Part shown: in pieces, positions 1 through 9,237 of the stretch | Numbering within the stretch: the first letter of the stretch is position 1 | Layout: the number at the start of each line of letters is the position of its first letter | From: Tepidaquicella sp964564635 | GTDB lineage: Bacteria; Bacteroidota; Ignavibacteria; Tepidaquicellales; Tepidaquicellaceae | Reading direction: 5' to 3' | Assembly (NCBI GenBank): GCA_964564635.1 | Contig: CAZMAR010000002.1 | Coordinates: forward strand, 186,001 to 250,000 | Length of the DNA stretch: 64,000 nucleotides | Notes under the pieces: generated by a model | Databases searched by the model: none | Told to the model about the DNA's origin: nothing | What the model saw: only the letters and a program-made list of their open reading frames with translations | Program-made: the position numbers and the translations under genes

Positions 1-989
1 AAAAATAGTTGCCGTGTAACATACTTAATAAGATTAAAATAATTCTCTCCAAAAGTTTCAACATTCACATAGGTTTCTTTATTAATTTGATTACTTAAGT
101 AATTATCATAAACTTCAAATCCTAAAGAAAAATTTATTTTTGAATTTATACTAACTTCATAAGGTAACAATTGGAAGACTCTATTTTTTATCTCAAAAGT
201 AAGCAATTCTTCATCTCTTTTATATTTGTTAATTGCCTTTGCGATTTTTTCCTTATAAAGATATATTCCGCCCAAATTGCTGAAGGATGAGGGATTAATT
301 ACTTTATAGATGTTGTATAGAGGTGAATTGTTTATTGCGTATTGAAAACACAAATTTACTTTCTCTTTATCAAGTTTAAGATTCTTTGCATATTCAGGGA
401 AATTATCTTCTATTATTTGATAATAATCAACATCTTTTTCATTCAATAAATTTAATATTAATTCAGCGTTAGAGTAATTATATTTTAATTCGAAGGCAAT
501 ATTTAAAGTATCAAATACATTTAAAAAAGGCTTTTTCTCCTTGTAAGATTTGGAGTTAAAAGGAGAACCCTTTTGAAGAGGTGCAAGTATATAAGCGGTA
601 TAAATTAATCCATTTAATGTATTGCTTGCGTCGAAATATGTAAAAGCGGATTCAAGCCTTTGCTTAAAATCTGTTGGCTTTATCATTGAATCTAATTCTG
701 CAATGTAAATTAATTCTTTAACCTGATCAAGAGACTCAAGAAGGGAAAGATTTTTAAACAGTATTCTTGCATCGGCTATATCAATTGTTTTTTCTAATTC
801 TTCAATTAGTCCTTTAGAGGTTGTGGAAACATCATAATTACCATAAATAAATTCAACCCATTCCCATTCTTTATTGAAATTAAAACCATAATATGGTTGA
901 GTAAAAGATGAGTTTAAAAGTAAAAAAACAAAAAGAGTGGTTAACGATATTTTAAGAAAGTTAGTTTTTATATTAAAAATTGTTTTCAA
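1..989 (-). CDS. Secreted protein of unknown function, C-terminus cut by window edge
   Basis: An uninterrupted minus-strand reading frame runs from position 989 to the window edge (about 329 codons visible). No ATG, GTG or internal Met gives a better start than the TTG at 989, which directly precedes a signal peptide: basic N-terminus (KTIFNIKTNFLKIS), hydrophobic core (LTTLFVFLLL) and a likely cleavage site near NSSFTQ. The mature part is rich in Lys, Asn, Glu and Tyr with no motif I can name; no HExxH or lipobox is seen in the visible part. It starts 6 bp after the stop of the ClpS-like gene, so the two are probably co-transcribed. The protein is likely exported to the periplasm or cell surface; its role is unknown. 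Confidence 0.6.
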   Translation of the reverse strand, partial: MKTIFNIKTNFLKISLTTLFVFLLLNSSFTQPYYGFNFNKEWEWVEFIYGNYDVSTTSKGLIEELEKTIDIADARILFKNLSLLESLDQVKELIYIAELDSMIKPTDFKQRLESAFTYFDASNTLNGLIYTAYILAPLQKGSPFNSKSYKEKKPFLNVFDTLNIAFELKYNYSNAELILNLLNEKDVDYYQIIEDNFPEYAKNLKLDKEKVNLCFQYAINNSPLYNIYKVINPSSFSNLGGIYLYKEKIAKAINKYKRDEELLTFEIKNRVFQLLPYEVSINSKINFSLGFEVYDNYLSNQINKETYVNVETFGENYFNLIKYVTRQLF

Positions 990-995
990 AGTAAA

Positions 996-1262
996 TTACT
1001 CAATTTTTGTAATTAGTCCAATTTCCTTTAAAACATCATCAATTCTTTTCAACTCATGATATTCACCTGATTTAACAACTGCCTTTCCCGTTGTATGTGC
1101 AATCATTGCTATCTGTTCACAATGAAGAATGTCAAAACCTGTGGCTTTCATGAGTTGAAGAACTACATCCTCCCAGTAATGTTCGGAGTTGAACAAGATT
1201 AATCTTCTTAAAATATCAGTTTCATCATCTCGAATTATTTGTTCTTTTTCTTTTTCAGACAT
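996..1262 (-). CDS. clpS: ClpS-like ATP-dependent protease adaptor
   Basis: An 88-residue protein of the ClpS family, cytoplasmic adaptors that bring N-degron substrates to ClpAP/ClpCP. Residues 19-88 follow the family pattern: a beta strand (RLILFN), helix EDVVLQLMKATG, then IAMIAHTTGKAVVKSGE with the conserved histidine (H56), and a C-terminal helix ending LKEIGLITKIE. The loop that normally reads NDD is NSE here (residues 25-27), so the acidic residues that hold the substrate N-terminus are partly lost. It lies between dacB and a secreted unknown. Length is normal for a short ClpS. Fold assignment is fairly sure; N-degron binding is uncertain. Confidence 0.75.
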   Translation of the reverse strand: MSEKEKEQIIRDDETDILRRLILFNSEHYWEDVVLQLMKATGFDILHCEQIAMIAHTTGKAVVKSGEYHELKRIDDVLKEIGLITKIE

Positions 1263-1272
1263 TGGGTATTAA

Positions 1273-2538
1273 TTAATTTCTGGAAAACATACATAAAAGT
1301 TCACATATTCTATCTTGCTTCTTCCGAAAGAACGAAGTATTTTCCTTCTTAAATCCATTCATTGCAATATAAAAAATTAAAAGCTCATTGTCTCGGGAAA
1401 TTGCATACCCAGCAAGAGTACTTACATAATTTAAAGTTCCGGTTTTTGCATAAACATTGTGTTCCGCTTCAGTATTTTTCATTCTTTTTGATAAAGTCCC
1501 ATCAACTCCTGCAATAGAAAGCGAATTCATAAATGTATCAAAAATATCTACCTGGTCATACATAAATTTTAATAATTTTGTTATTGAACTTGAAGTAACC
1601 ATATTGTACCTCGATAATCCAGAGCCCTCTAAAATCTCGTATGAATTTCTATTTATTCCAATACTATTAAGAAAATCTATAATTACCTCAGTCCCTTTTT
1701 TTAAACTTCCCGGAGGAGATTTAATTTCTGCACCTAAAACTTTATAAACTGTAATTGCTGATTGATTATCACTGGGTTTATTCATATTTGAAATTACTTC
1801 ATTTATTGGTCTAAGAAATCTTACAAGTACTTTTAATGATTCAGGGGTTGTACCTGGAATAACAATGCCTTTAAACTCAATATTTAATGATGTAATTTCT
1901 TTAATTAAATAAGTAGCAGCATAGAACGCCGGATTTTTCGAAGTGCTATTTTTATCTATGCTCAGAGCTGTTACATAGGGCCAGTATTTAGGGTCTGTAT
2001 CAGAAGTATAAACACCGGCTAAGGAACTATAATTATCATCAAGAAATGATTCGTCATAAATAAGATTACCTGTAATTTCTCTTATATTTAGTTTGGAAAG
2101 ATGCTCAGCCATCTCGGTAATATCATAAGAGGACAGGTCGGGGTCACCATATCCTTTTAAATATATATTCCCATTAATAACACCATCGTTGATATTATTA
2201 TCATCTGTATAAATTATCGTCTTAAAATTATAACCCAATCCAAGTTTTACAAAAGCAGCAGCAGAAGTAATTAGTTTTGTAACAGAAGCAGGAATCATTT
2301 TTGCATCTGGATTATACTGATAAAGTATATCACTTTTAGAAGCACTAATTACAGAAACAGAAATTTCACAATTTAAATCACTAATGGTGCTGTCAATTTT
2401 TGCCCTGAGTTGTTGTAAAGAAATCTGAGCAAAACTGTTGCTAATAAAAAATAATAAGATAGCAAATAGAAAAATCTTGCTTTTAATTTTTAAATAAGGT
2501 AACCCTTTATCTAAGAATTTTTGTTTTAATAATATCAT
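1273..2538 (-). CDS. dacB: D-alanyl-D-alanine carboxypeptidase/endopeptidase (PBP4, peptidase S13)
   Basis: A 421-residue periplasmic penicillin-binding protein that trims or cleaves peptide cross-links in peptidoglycan. A long N-terminus with hydrophobic segment (residues 22-37, ending SNSFAQ) is the signal peptide. The three active-site motifs of the S13 family are present: SVTK (85-88, nucleophile S85), the SDN motif in NKPSDNQS, and KTG in YAKTGTLNY near the C-terminus. The start overlaps the Nudix gene by 32 bp, which suggests translational coupling. Size matches compact PBP4 proteins lacking large inserts. Confidence 0.9.
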   Translation of the reverse strand: MILLKQKFLDKGLPYLKIKSKIFLFAILLFFISNSFAQISLQQLRAKIDSTISDLNCEISVSVISASKSDILYQYNPDAKMIPASVTKLITSAAAFVKLGLGYNFKTIIYTDDNNINDGVINGNIYLKGYGDPDLSSYDITEMAEHLSKLNIREITGNLIYDESFLDDNYSSLAGVYTSDTDPKYWPYVTALSIDKNSTSKNPAFYAATYLIKEITSLNIEFKGIVIPGTTPESLKVLVRFLRPINEVISNMNKPSDNQSAITVYKVLGAEIKSPPGSLKKGTEVIIDFLNSIGINRNSYEILEGSGLSRYNMVTSSSITKLLKFMYDQVDIFDTFMNSLSIAGVDGTLSKRMKNTEAEHNVYAKTGTLNYVSTLAGYAISRDNELLIFYIAMNGFKKENTSFFRKKQDRICELLCMFSRN

Positions 2539-2977
2539 ATGCTTTTTTTAGTAATTCTTTAGCTTTATCGTATGTAATAAGATTTAATGCTTCATTAAAT
2601 TGACACCAGCAATAATTAGTAATTTCTTTTTCATCAATTTTTATATCGGGATATTCGGAATCTTTATTCTGAAAATCAAGTTCTCCAATAAAATAATAAT
2701 TAGTCTTATCTACTTGTGAATCTTTAATTATATAATTTTCTGATAATATTAATTCATCGGTATTATTACTATTAAATTTAAGGATTTTAATATCTTTTAA
2801 TCCTGTTTCTTCTTCAACTTCTCTTATTGCTGCTGATTTTATGTCTTCTCCATCTTCAATATGTCCTTTTGGAAATGCCCAATGACCCTTTTTGTGCTTT
2901 ACTAATAAGAATTTTACATCGCTATTTTTTTCATCAAAAAAATATATTATAATTCCGGCTGAGTATTCCCTTTTCAT
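2507..2977 (-). CDS. Nudix hydrolase (Ap4A hydrolase-like)
   Basis: A 156-residue cytoplasmic Nudix enzyme that hydrolyses nucleoside diphosphates linked to another group. The Nudix box is complete: G(x5)E(x7)REVEEETG, starting at GHIEDGEDIKSAAIREVEEE. The N-terminus (KREYSAGIIIYFF) and the phrase HKKGHWAFPKGHIEDGE are typical of diadenosine tetraphosphate hydrolase-like members, so Ap4A is a plausible substrate, but substrate cannot be settled by motif. It is placed upstream of dacB and downstream of mazG, next to a second house-cleaning nucleotide hydrolase. Confidence 0.85.
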   Translation of the reverse strand: MKREYSAGIIIYFFDEKNSDVKFLLVKHKKGHWAFPKGHIEDGEDIKSAAIREVEEETGLKDIKILKFNSNNTDELILSENYIIKDSQVDKTNYYFIGELDFQNKDSEYPDIKIDEKEITNYCWCQFNEALNLITYDKAKELLKKAYDIIKTKILR

Positions 2978-3041
2978 AGTATATAATTCATCTTGAAATT
3001 AAAAATTATCAATATATTTTAAAATGAAAGAAATTAATTTC

Positions 3042-3818
3042 TTATAATGATTTTGTTCTATTCCAGATTTTATCCATTTCCTCAAGGGAAATATCTTTCA
3101 AATCTAAATTATTACTATTTGCGTATTTTTCAATTTCGCTAAACCTGTATATAAATTTTTCTATTGTCTTTCTTAATGCATCTTCAGGATTTATTTTGAG
3201 AAACCGTGCATAATTTACAAGAGCAAAAAGAACATCTCCAAATTCTTCTTCTAATTCTTTCGAAACTTGTTTTTTATCAGTTTCCTTTTGTTTCTTTTCT
3301 ACTACAGATTTTAATTCATTTATTTCCTCGAGAATTTTTTCATACACAGGTTCAATATTACTCCAATCAAAGCCTACTTTCGAAGCTTTTTCCTGAATCC
3401 TGTAAGCTCTAAATAATGCAGGTAATTCTTTGGGCACACCATCAAGAACAGAATTACGACCTTCCTTTTTCTTTATTGCTTCCCAGTTTCTTTTTACCTC
3501 TTCACTGCTTTCAACTTTAACATCACCAAAAATATGGGGATGTCGGGAAATCAATTTTTTAGTCTCTTCTGCTAAAACATCTTCCAAAGTGAATTCCTTA
3601 TTTTCTTCTGCAATTACACTATGAAATATTGCCTGTAGGAGTAAATCACCTAATTCCTTTTTTAGTTCCTCTGTATCGTTTAAATCAATTGCTTCTAAAA
3701 CCTCGTAAGATTCTTCTAAAAGACATCTTCTTAAACTTTCGTGCGTTTGCTCTTTATCCCATGGGCATTCACTGCGAAGTTTTTTTACAATTTCAACGAG
3801 TCTATAAAATTCCTCCAT
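3042..3818 (-). CDS. mazG: Nucleoside triphosphate pyrophosphohydrolase MazG
   Basis: A 258-residue all-alpha NTP pyrophosphatase that converts (d)NTPs, including aberrant ones, to monophosphates. The N-terminal domain has the family signature CPWDKEQTHESL followed by the metal-binding EExxE stretch (LLEESYEVLEAI) and KKELGDLLLQAIFH. A second MazG-like repeat is seen after VGFDWSNIEPV, with EEEFGDVLFALVNYARF as its metal site. The two-domain layout and length match E. coli-type MazG. The gene sits 48 bp downstream of the aminotransferase start region on the same strand, with the Nudix gene following. Confidence 0.92.
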   Translation of the reverse strand: MEEFYRLVEIVKKLRSECPWDKEQTHESLRRCLLEESYEVLEAIDLNDTEELKKELGDLLLQAIFHSVIAEENKEFTLEDVLAEETKKLISRHPHIFGDVKVESSEEVKRNWEAIKKKEGRNSVLDGVPKELPALFRAYRIQEKASKVGFDWSNIEPVYEKILEEINELKSVVEKKQKETDKKQVSKELEEEFGDVLFALVNYARFLKINPEDALRKTIEKFIYRFSEIEKYANSNNLDLKDISLEEMDKIWNRTKSL

Positions 3819-3866
3819 AATATCCAGATGTTAAAATCAAAAAAATTAATTTTTCAATTAAAAATT

Positions 3867-5291
3867 TTATTTTAATTGCTCTACATAATTCAGGTGAAAC
3901 TTCCTAATTTTAGAAACAAGTTCTTCCATATCTTCTTTTGGAGGTAAAAAAGTTGTTCTAAAATGTAAGGTACCGGGTAATTGTCCAAAACCTGAGCCTG
4001 GCACAACGCATATACCCGTCTCTTCAAGTAATGATAAACAATAAGCTGAGTCACGACTGGCTTCATATTTTATTCTTTCTTCTTCAGACATTTTTTCTAA
4101 ATCAATTCCCTTTTCTTGGGGTAATTCGAATTTTACAAAAGCATACATTGCCCCCTGAGGAAATTCACATTTCATTCCTGGAATAGAATTTATTCCCTCT
4201 CCAAGAATTCGTGCTTTATCCTTCAGGTCGTTAAGGATTGAATTTCTTTCTTTCATATAAAGTTCATAACTCTCATCACCTGGTTGTGGAGGAGAAACCA
4301 TCAGGTAAGTTGCAATTTGTCCCACCACATTGGAGCATAAACTTATTGACTGTAATTTAATAAATTGATCTAAAACATCATCGGGAATATGCCTTAATTC
4401 AAAATATCCAGCTCTGTGACCACATTCACCATAAAATCCTTTTGACATTGAATGGAAACTAAATAATGGCACATTTGTCTTTTTCATATCATTCATAACT
4501 TTTGCAAAAGAATAAAATTTGCAATTTTCATCGTAAATATTTTCTTGATATACCTCGTCAGCTAATATTGATAAATTATACTTTTCTGCAAAGTTAATAA
4601 TCATTTGAATGTTGTCATAACTGAGTACTGCACCTGTTGGATTACCAGGATTTATAACCACGATTGCAACCGGATTAATATTTTTTTCTCGAGCTTTTTC
4701 TATACTTTTGGTAAGAATTTTTTCATTCAATAGCCAATGATTATTTTCATCCAGATAGTAATCAATTTGCTTTCCACCATAAAGTGTTAAGGTTGCACTG
4801 TAAAGTGGATATTGTGGAATGGGGATTAAAACACCATCGTTTTCATTTTTCAATAATGCGAAGAGAACAGATTGAACGCCTTTGCTCGCTCCATCAGTTA
4901 AAATTATTCTATTTTTATCTACTGGTATAGAATCTCTTTTTGAAATAAAATTGGCTACAGCTTCTCTAACAAAAGGTATTCCAGCACTTTGCGAATATGC
5001 TCCTACCCCTTCTGGTATTTGAGTAAGTATATACTTCGCTCTTCTGATGCTATCGGGATGGAACCCCTTTTGATAATCAGGATTCTCTAAAAGTTTAGGA
5101 AATTCAACCAGGCTTAATACCTCTCTTACATATGTCAACGGTTTTTGTTTAAGAGCTTGTGGATTTCCAATATTACAATAAATAATTTTTCTCCCTTCTG
5201 CTTCAAGCTGTTGTGCTCTAATTACAATTTTACCTCTTACGGCATACTGAGCTTCAAGTAATTTTTTATTTAAGTTATTTATTTGTATCAT
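3867..5291 (-). CDS. Alanine aminotransferase-type class I/II aminotransferase
   Basis: A 474-residue PLP enzyme. Family hallmarks include NPGNPTGAVLS (cofactor loop), LADEVYQENIY, and SMSKGFYGECGHRAGYFE, where the Lys in SMSKG forms the Schiff base and the following YGECGHRAGY is typical of the eukaryote-like glutamate-pyruvate transaminases. The unusually long N-terminal part (VRGKIVIRAQQLEAEGRKI) and the FPQGAMYAFVKFELP segment also fit that group. Expected reaction: alanine plus 2-oxoglutarate to pyruvate plus glutamate, in the cytoplasm. About 250 bp of AT-rich DNA separates it from thpR upstream, so it probably has its own promoter. Confidence 0.85.
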   Translation of the reverse strand: MIQINNLNKKLLEAQYAVRGKIVIRAQQLEAEGRKIIYCNIGNPQALKQKPLTYVREVLSLVEFPKLLENPDYQKGFHPDSIRRAKYILTQIPEGVGAYSQSAGIPFVREAVANFISKRDSIPVDKNRIILTDGASKGVQSVLFALLKNENDGVLIPIPQYPLYSATLTLYGGKQIDYYLDENNHWLLNEKILTKSIEKAREKNINPVAIVVINPGNPTGAVLSYDNIQMIINFAEKYNLSILADEVYQENIYDENCKFYSFAKVMNDMKKTNVPLFSFHSMSKGFYGECGHRAGYFELRHIPDDVLDQFIKLQSISLCSNVVGQIATYLMVSPPQPGDESYELYMKERNSILNDLKDKARILGEGINSIPGMKCEFPQGAMYAFVKFELPQEKGIDLEKMSEEERIKYEASRDSAYCLSLLEETGICVVPGSGFGQLPGTLHFRTTFLPPKEDMEELVSKIRKFHLNYVEQLK

Positions 5292-5540
5292 ATATATGAA
5301 ATTAATTATTAGTAACTAAATAAAATATGTTTTCTTTTCAAGATAAGAAATGTTAAAAATTCGTTAAAAATTTTCTCCCTCCCTTAGTAAAAAATAAACA
5401 GTGATGTTGTTATAAAAGTGAATATTAATATTTTATGTAATAATAATTAAAAGATTATAAAAGCTTTTTAAAACTACTTGTTACTTTTACCTAAGTTTAG
5501 TAAAATATTTTAAAAAAAGAGTTATTTTATTTAAATTATA

Positions 5541-6098
5541 TTAAAATGAGAATTTTTTTATTTCTTTATATATTGATCCGTCAGGGGTAAGTGTACTCTG
5601 CATTAAAGAAAATGAGTTAGCTTTAAATTCAAAATCGCAATTAATATTCTTAAAATCAATTTCAGGCGGAAATTTTATCTGTCTTTTTACTCTACCAAGA
5701 GTTATGTGGTTATGAAATTTTTTGTCAGGTAAAAAGCCAAGTTGTTCCAGTTTATTACATATATTGGTATGTAAGATTTTCAACCAATTATTTTCATCAA
5801 TCAAATCAACAAAAATCACCCGAGGATATGAAAAATCCGGAAATGCATTAATGTTTTTCCCTTTTATTATTCCTTCTTTAACATCTAATTTTATACTTTC
5901 TAATGAAACAATAATTTCCTTTAATTTAAATTCGGAAACTTCTCCTATAAAAAATATTGTAATATGAAGATTTTCATCTTTTTCCCACTTTATATATAAA
6001 TTATTAATATGAGATGTAATTTCTTTAACCTGATTTCTGATAGTGATTATTTTTTTCTTAATTTCTGGTAATAAATTTACAGAAAGAAAAAGCCTCAT
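5541..6098 (-). CDS. thpR: RNA 2',3'-cyclic phosphodiesterase (LigT/2H family)
   Basis: A 185-residue member of the 2H phosphoesterase family, which opens 2',3'-cyclic phosphates on RNA ends. Both catalytic HxTx/HxTL motifs are present and evenly spaced: HITI (residues 45-48) and HITL (131-134), the latter in HNHITLGRVKR. The N-terminus RLFLSVNLLPEIK corresponds to the usual R-x-F-x-A/S start of the family. It is 26 bp downstream of the HtrA-like gene on the same strand. Length is normal. Confidence 0.9.
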   Translation of the reverse strand: MRLFLSVNLLPEIKKKIITIRNQVKEITSHINNLYIKWEKDENLHITIFFIGEVSEFKLKEIIVSLESIKLDVKEGIIKGKNINAFPDFSYPRVIFVDLIDENNWLKILHTNICNKLEQLGFLPDKKFHNHITLGRVKRQIKFPPEIDFKNINCDFEFKANSFSLMQSTLTPDGSIYKEIKKFSF

Positions 6099-6124
6099 AG
6101 TAATAGCGTAATATTTTGTGTTAA

Positions 6125-7741
6125 TTAATCTCCAAGTTGGATAATTTCCAGGTATAATTCTCTTTTTTTAGCTTTATCCTCTTCTTTATATGCGTATATC
6201 TCCCTTAATTCTATATAATATAATAATGCTTCCATTTTCCTTTTTTCTTTAACAGCAATCATTCCTAACATATAAAATAAATCTATATATTCACTTCCAT
6301 AAAAATAACCACCTTCTTTCGAAAAACCAATTTCCAATCCTTTGGTCAGGTATTTTTTAGATTCTTTGTAATTCTTTTTATAATCATAATAAATTTTTCC
6401 TAATCTTATATAAGCCCCTATATAAGTTGAGTCTTTTTTTAATAAATACCTATATTTCTCTATTGCTTTATCGTAATCTTTCATTTCTTCATAAAGATTT
6501 GCTACCTGAAAGTAACTAAGGTAATCAGTGGAATCTGCTTTAATCATTTTTTCATAAAATGTAATTGCTTGTTTATAATCCTTGGATTTAGTATAACCCT
6601 CTGCAAGAGTAGAGGAAAGTGTATTTAAAAGACTATCAGAATCAAATTTCTCTCTAATCTGTTTGTAAAGCTCTTCTGCTTTTGAATAATTTTCTGTATA
6701 TACTAACAATGCTAAATAGTCTCTATAAATATCAAAAGTATCAGGCTTTAATTCGAGGCACTTAGTGTAATACATTTCTGCTTTGTGAAGATTTAACTTA
6801 TTTATGGAGTCTTGTTTTACGATAAAAGAGTCCAGAGTTTTCATTGTATCTTTTTGTTTAGTGTAGAACCAGTTGTCAATAACCTTATAATAATAGTTAC
6901 TTGCAAGCCTATAATTTCTTTTAAAAAGTTCTTCTTTACGCTTTTGTTTTAATTCTTCTTCTTTTTGGATATCCGTTATATTAAGTGATTCTATCAGGTT
7001 TTTAAGTGAATTTATTCCAACAGCAAAATTTAAGTTACCATAATAACCATATGTATAAGTTGTAATCCCAATAACTTCTCCTTTTCCATTAAACAAAGGT
7101 CCTCCACTATTACCTGGAGAAATAGCAGCCGTAATTTGAATTACTTTATCAAAGATTTTTTCTTCTTGTCCTCCGATATCATAATCTGCAAATTTAACTT
7201 TCTCATCTTTTCTTATACCTGCAATAATACCGTCAGAAATTGTATATTCAAATCCCATTGGACTACCAATACAATAAACATTATGTCCAATTTTGGCACT
7301 ATCAGAATTACCAAGAGTAACTATTGAAAATTGTTCTTCGTTGGGACTAATAATTTTCAAAATTGCTATATCATTTTTAAAGTCTATAGCTACAACTTCT
7401 GCAGGGTAAAGTTTACCATCATACATTTTTACAATAAGGGAGTCGTAACTTTCTATTACATGATTGTTTGTTGCTACTAAGCCTTCGGAGGAAAGAATAA
7501 AACCACTTCCGCTTAATAGTATTGTGTCTTTTTCTATGAATTCCCAGTTTTCATAATACCCTTCTGCAACATACCAGATTGAAACAATAGCATATTTATT
7601 TTTTTCAAAAATTTCTTCCGCTGTAAGTTCGTCATCTCCGGGGCGAGGACCAGATTGCTTTAAAAGTTGATTATCCTGAGAAATTCCTGAGGTTGTAAAT
7701 AATAATAATGTTAATAGAAAGAGAATAATTTTTTTATTCAT
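6125..7741 (-). CDS. Exported HtrA-like serine protease with C-terminal TPR repeats
   Basis: A 538-residue protein with a signal peptide (residues 1-21, ending TSGISQ). Residues about 45-265 form a trypsin-like S1C protease domain with the complete triad: H94 in VATNNHVIES, D124 in FKNDIAILK and S212 in ISPGNSGGPLFN. No PDZ domain follows; instead, about residues 270-535 hold tetratricopeptide repeats (for example YFQVANLYEEMKDYDKAIEK and AYIRLGKIYYDYKKNYKES). This suggests a periplasmic or surface protease that docks partners through TPRs rather than PDZ peptide recognition. It probably heads a short unit with thpR. Confidence 0.85.
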   Translation of the reverse strand: MNKKIILFLLTLLLFTTSGISQDNQLLKQSGPRPGDDELTAEEIFEKNKYAIVSIWYVAEGYYENWEFIEKDTILLSGSGFILSSEGLVATNNHVIESYDSLIVKMYDGKLYPAEVVAIDFKNDIAILKIISPNEEQFSIVTLGNSDSAKIGHNVYCIGSPMGFEYTISDGIIAGIRKDEKVKFADYDIGGQEEKIFDKVIQITAAISPGNSGGPLFNGKGEVIGITTYTYGYYGNLNFAVGINSLKNLIESLNITDIQKEEELKQKRKEELFKRNYRLASNYYYKVIDNWFYTKQKDTMKTLDSFIVKQDSINKLNLHKAEMYYTKCLELKPDTFDIYRDYLALLVYTENYSKAEELYKQIREKFDSDSLLNTLSSTLAEGYTKSKDYKQAITFYEKMIKADSTDYLSYFQVANLYEEMKDYDKAIEKYRYLLKKDSTYIGAYIRLGKIYYDYKKNYKESKKYLTKGLEIGFSKEGGYFYGSEYIDLFYMLGMIAVKEKRKMEALLYYIELREIYAYKEEDKAKKRELYLEIIQLGD

Positions 7742-7896
7742 AACAAATGCCCTTTTAATGTGTAATACTGCACAAAAATGGAATTTTTATATTTTTAATT
7801 TATGTATATTTCTTTTAAAATAAAATATAAACAACGTTTTAGTGTAAATTAATGGTAATGAACCTTTATTAAAATCACCGCTGAATATAAAACCTT

Positions 7897-8517
7897 CTAT
7901 TTAACCTTGTGAAAATAACAAATAATTTTATAACTAACAAAAGAATAAAAAGGAGCAACTAAAACATCTATACTATAATGTGCTTTTTGAATTACAAGCA
8001 GAAAGGCTATAATTATAGTAAGAATTAAAAAAAATACCTTAAGATATTTTTTTCTTGCGCAAAGAAAAATTAAAAATATGGTTGAAGTATGTCCGGAAAA
8101 AAATAAATCTTTTGTGATTTTAGTTCCTGTTCCTAATACAAAAACAAGTGGGTCTTGTAAATCAATTGTACCTAAAGGAGGATTTAAGGGAACAAGAAAC
8201 ATAGAAACAATCCTGAATAACACAACAAGAATATAAGATTGTATACCAATAATAAAAAACAAAGGGTAATTTGTAAGGTGAATTAATCCTAAAATTATGG
8301 AAGAATAAATTAATATGAAGATTAAACTATTTAAATTAACCGCATTAAAATAATGAAATACTGGATCATCAAGAATAGTTCCTTCTCTTGATTCGATATA
8401 TAGTAAATACTTTGAGAATAAAAAAAGTGTTATTAATAAAGCAATAAAGGTAATAATCAGTGTAATTTTCTTTTCTTTGTTTGATAAGAAATCTTTCCAC
8501 TTATTTATAGTATTCAT
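7897..8517 (-). CDS. PAP2-like integral membrane phosphatase
   Basis: A 206-residue protein with about six membrane segments. Motifs near the C-terminus match the PAP2_C/sphingomyelin synthase-related branch of the phosphatidic acid phosphatase superfamily: LFFSGHTS (catalytic H143) and KAHYSIDV (H180, D184). The usual first motif KxxxxxxRP is not clear. Such proteins dephosphorylate lipid phosphates or move head groups in the inner membrane; the exact substrate cannot be read here. It follows the rhomboid gene by 18 bp on the same strand, placing it in the same transcript as feoAB and the rhomboid protease. Confidence 0.72.
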   Translation of the reverse strand: MNTINKWKDFLSNKEKKITLIITFIALLITLFLFSKYLLYIESREGTILDDPVFHYFNAVNLNSLIFILIYSSIILGLIHLTNYPLFFIIGIQSYILVVLFRIVSMFLVPLNPPLGTIDLQDPLVFVLGTGTKITKDLFFSGHTSTIFLIFLCARKKYLKVFFLILTIIIAFLLVIQKAHYSIDVLVAPFYSFVSYKIICYFHKVK

Positions 8518-8535
8518 ATATATAAATTAAGAATG

Positions 8536-9237
8536 TTAATTTTTACTAAATTTATTAAAGTCTTCGTCAGAAAAATCCTCATAACTTACTTCGTCAAAAC
8601 CTTCTTCCTGGGAAGCTTCTTCCTCCCATTGATATTTTACTTCATAGTCATCAAAGTTTCTGAAAATAATTGCACAAATAAGCCCGACTAAAAAGCCAGC
8701 AAGATGTGACTCAAAAGAAATTTCTGGTTTTGTGGGTAAAATCCCCCAAACTAATCCACCATATAAAAAAGTAACAAGTAGAGAAATTGCAATTGCTTTT
8801 GTTTCTTTTCTAAAGATTCCTAAAAAAAATAAATAAGACAAATAGCCATAAAGAAGCCCACTTGAACCAATGTGATATGCCTGTCTTCCGAAGAGCCAGA
8901 CGGAAAGTCCGGTTGCAAGCCATATAATTATGGAAACATATAATGCAGATTTTTTATAGGAATAGAATAATGTAAACATTAATATAAAAAGTGTGCCCGT
9001 ATTAGAAATTAAATGTGAAAAATCTGAATGAAGCAACGGTGCAGTAATGATCCCTGTTATTCCATATAATTTTCTTGGGTAAATTCCTGCTTGATAAAAT
9101 TCAATTTTAAAAATAGATTCAATTATTTTTATCAACCAGAGTATAACGATAAATAAAAAGGTTGAAATAAAAACTTTAAGTGCTCTTTTTTCGCTGATAT
9201 CTCCTTCTTTATACATCAAAAAAGAATTTTGCGTCAA
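8536..9237 (-). CDS. Rhomboid-family intramembrane serine protease
   Basis: A 233-residue polytopic protease. It shows the HSDFSHLISN motif of transmembrane segment 2 (H70, H75, N79), the catalytic GSSG (124-127, S126) and a catalytic histidine in FESHLAGFLVG (H178). Six membrane segments are expected. The last about 35 residues form a soluble, strongly acidic tail (many E and D). Its start codon overlaps the feoB stop by 4 bp (ATGA), so it is translationally coupled to iron uptake genes; whether it processes a related protein is unknown. Confidence 0.88.
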   Translation of the reverse strand: MTQNSFLMYKEGDISEKRALKVFISTFLFIVILWLIKIIESIFKIEFYQAGIYPRKLYGITGIITAPLLHSDFSHLISNTGTLFILMFTLFYSYKKSALYVSIIIWLATGLSVWLFGRQAYHIGSSGLLYGYLSYLFFLGIFRKETKAIAISLLVTFLYGGLVWGILPTKPEISFESHLAGFLVGLICAIIFRNFDDYEVKYQWEEEASQEEGFDEVSYEDFSDEDFNKFSKN

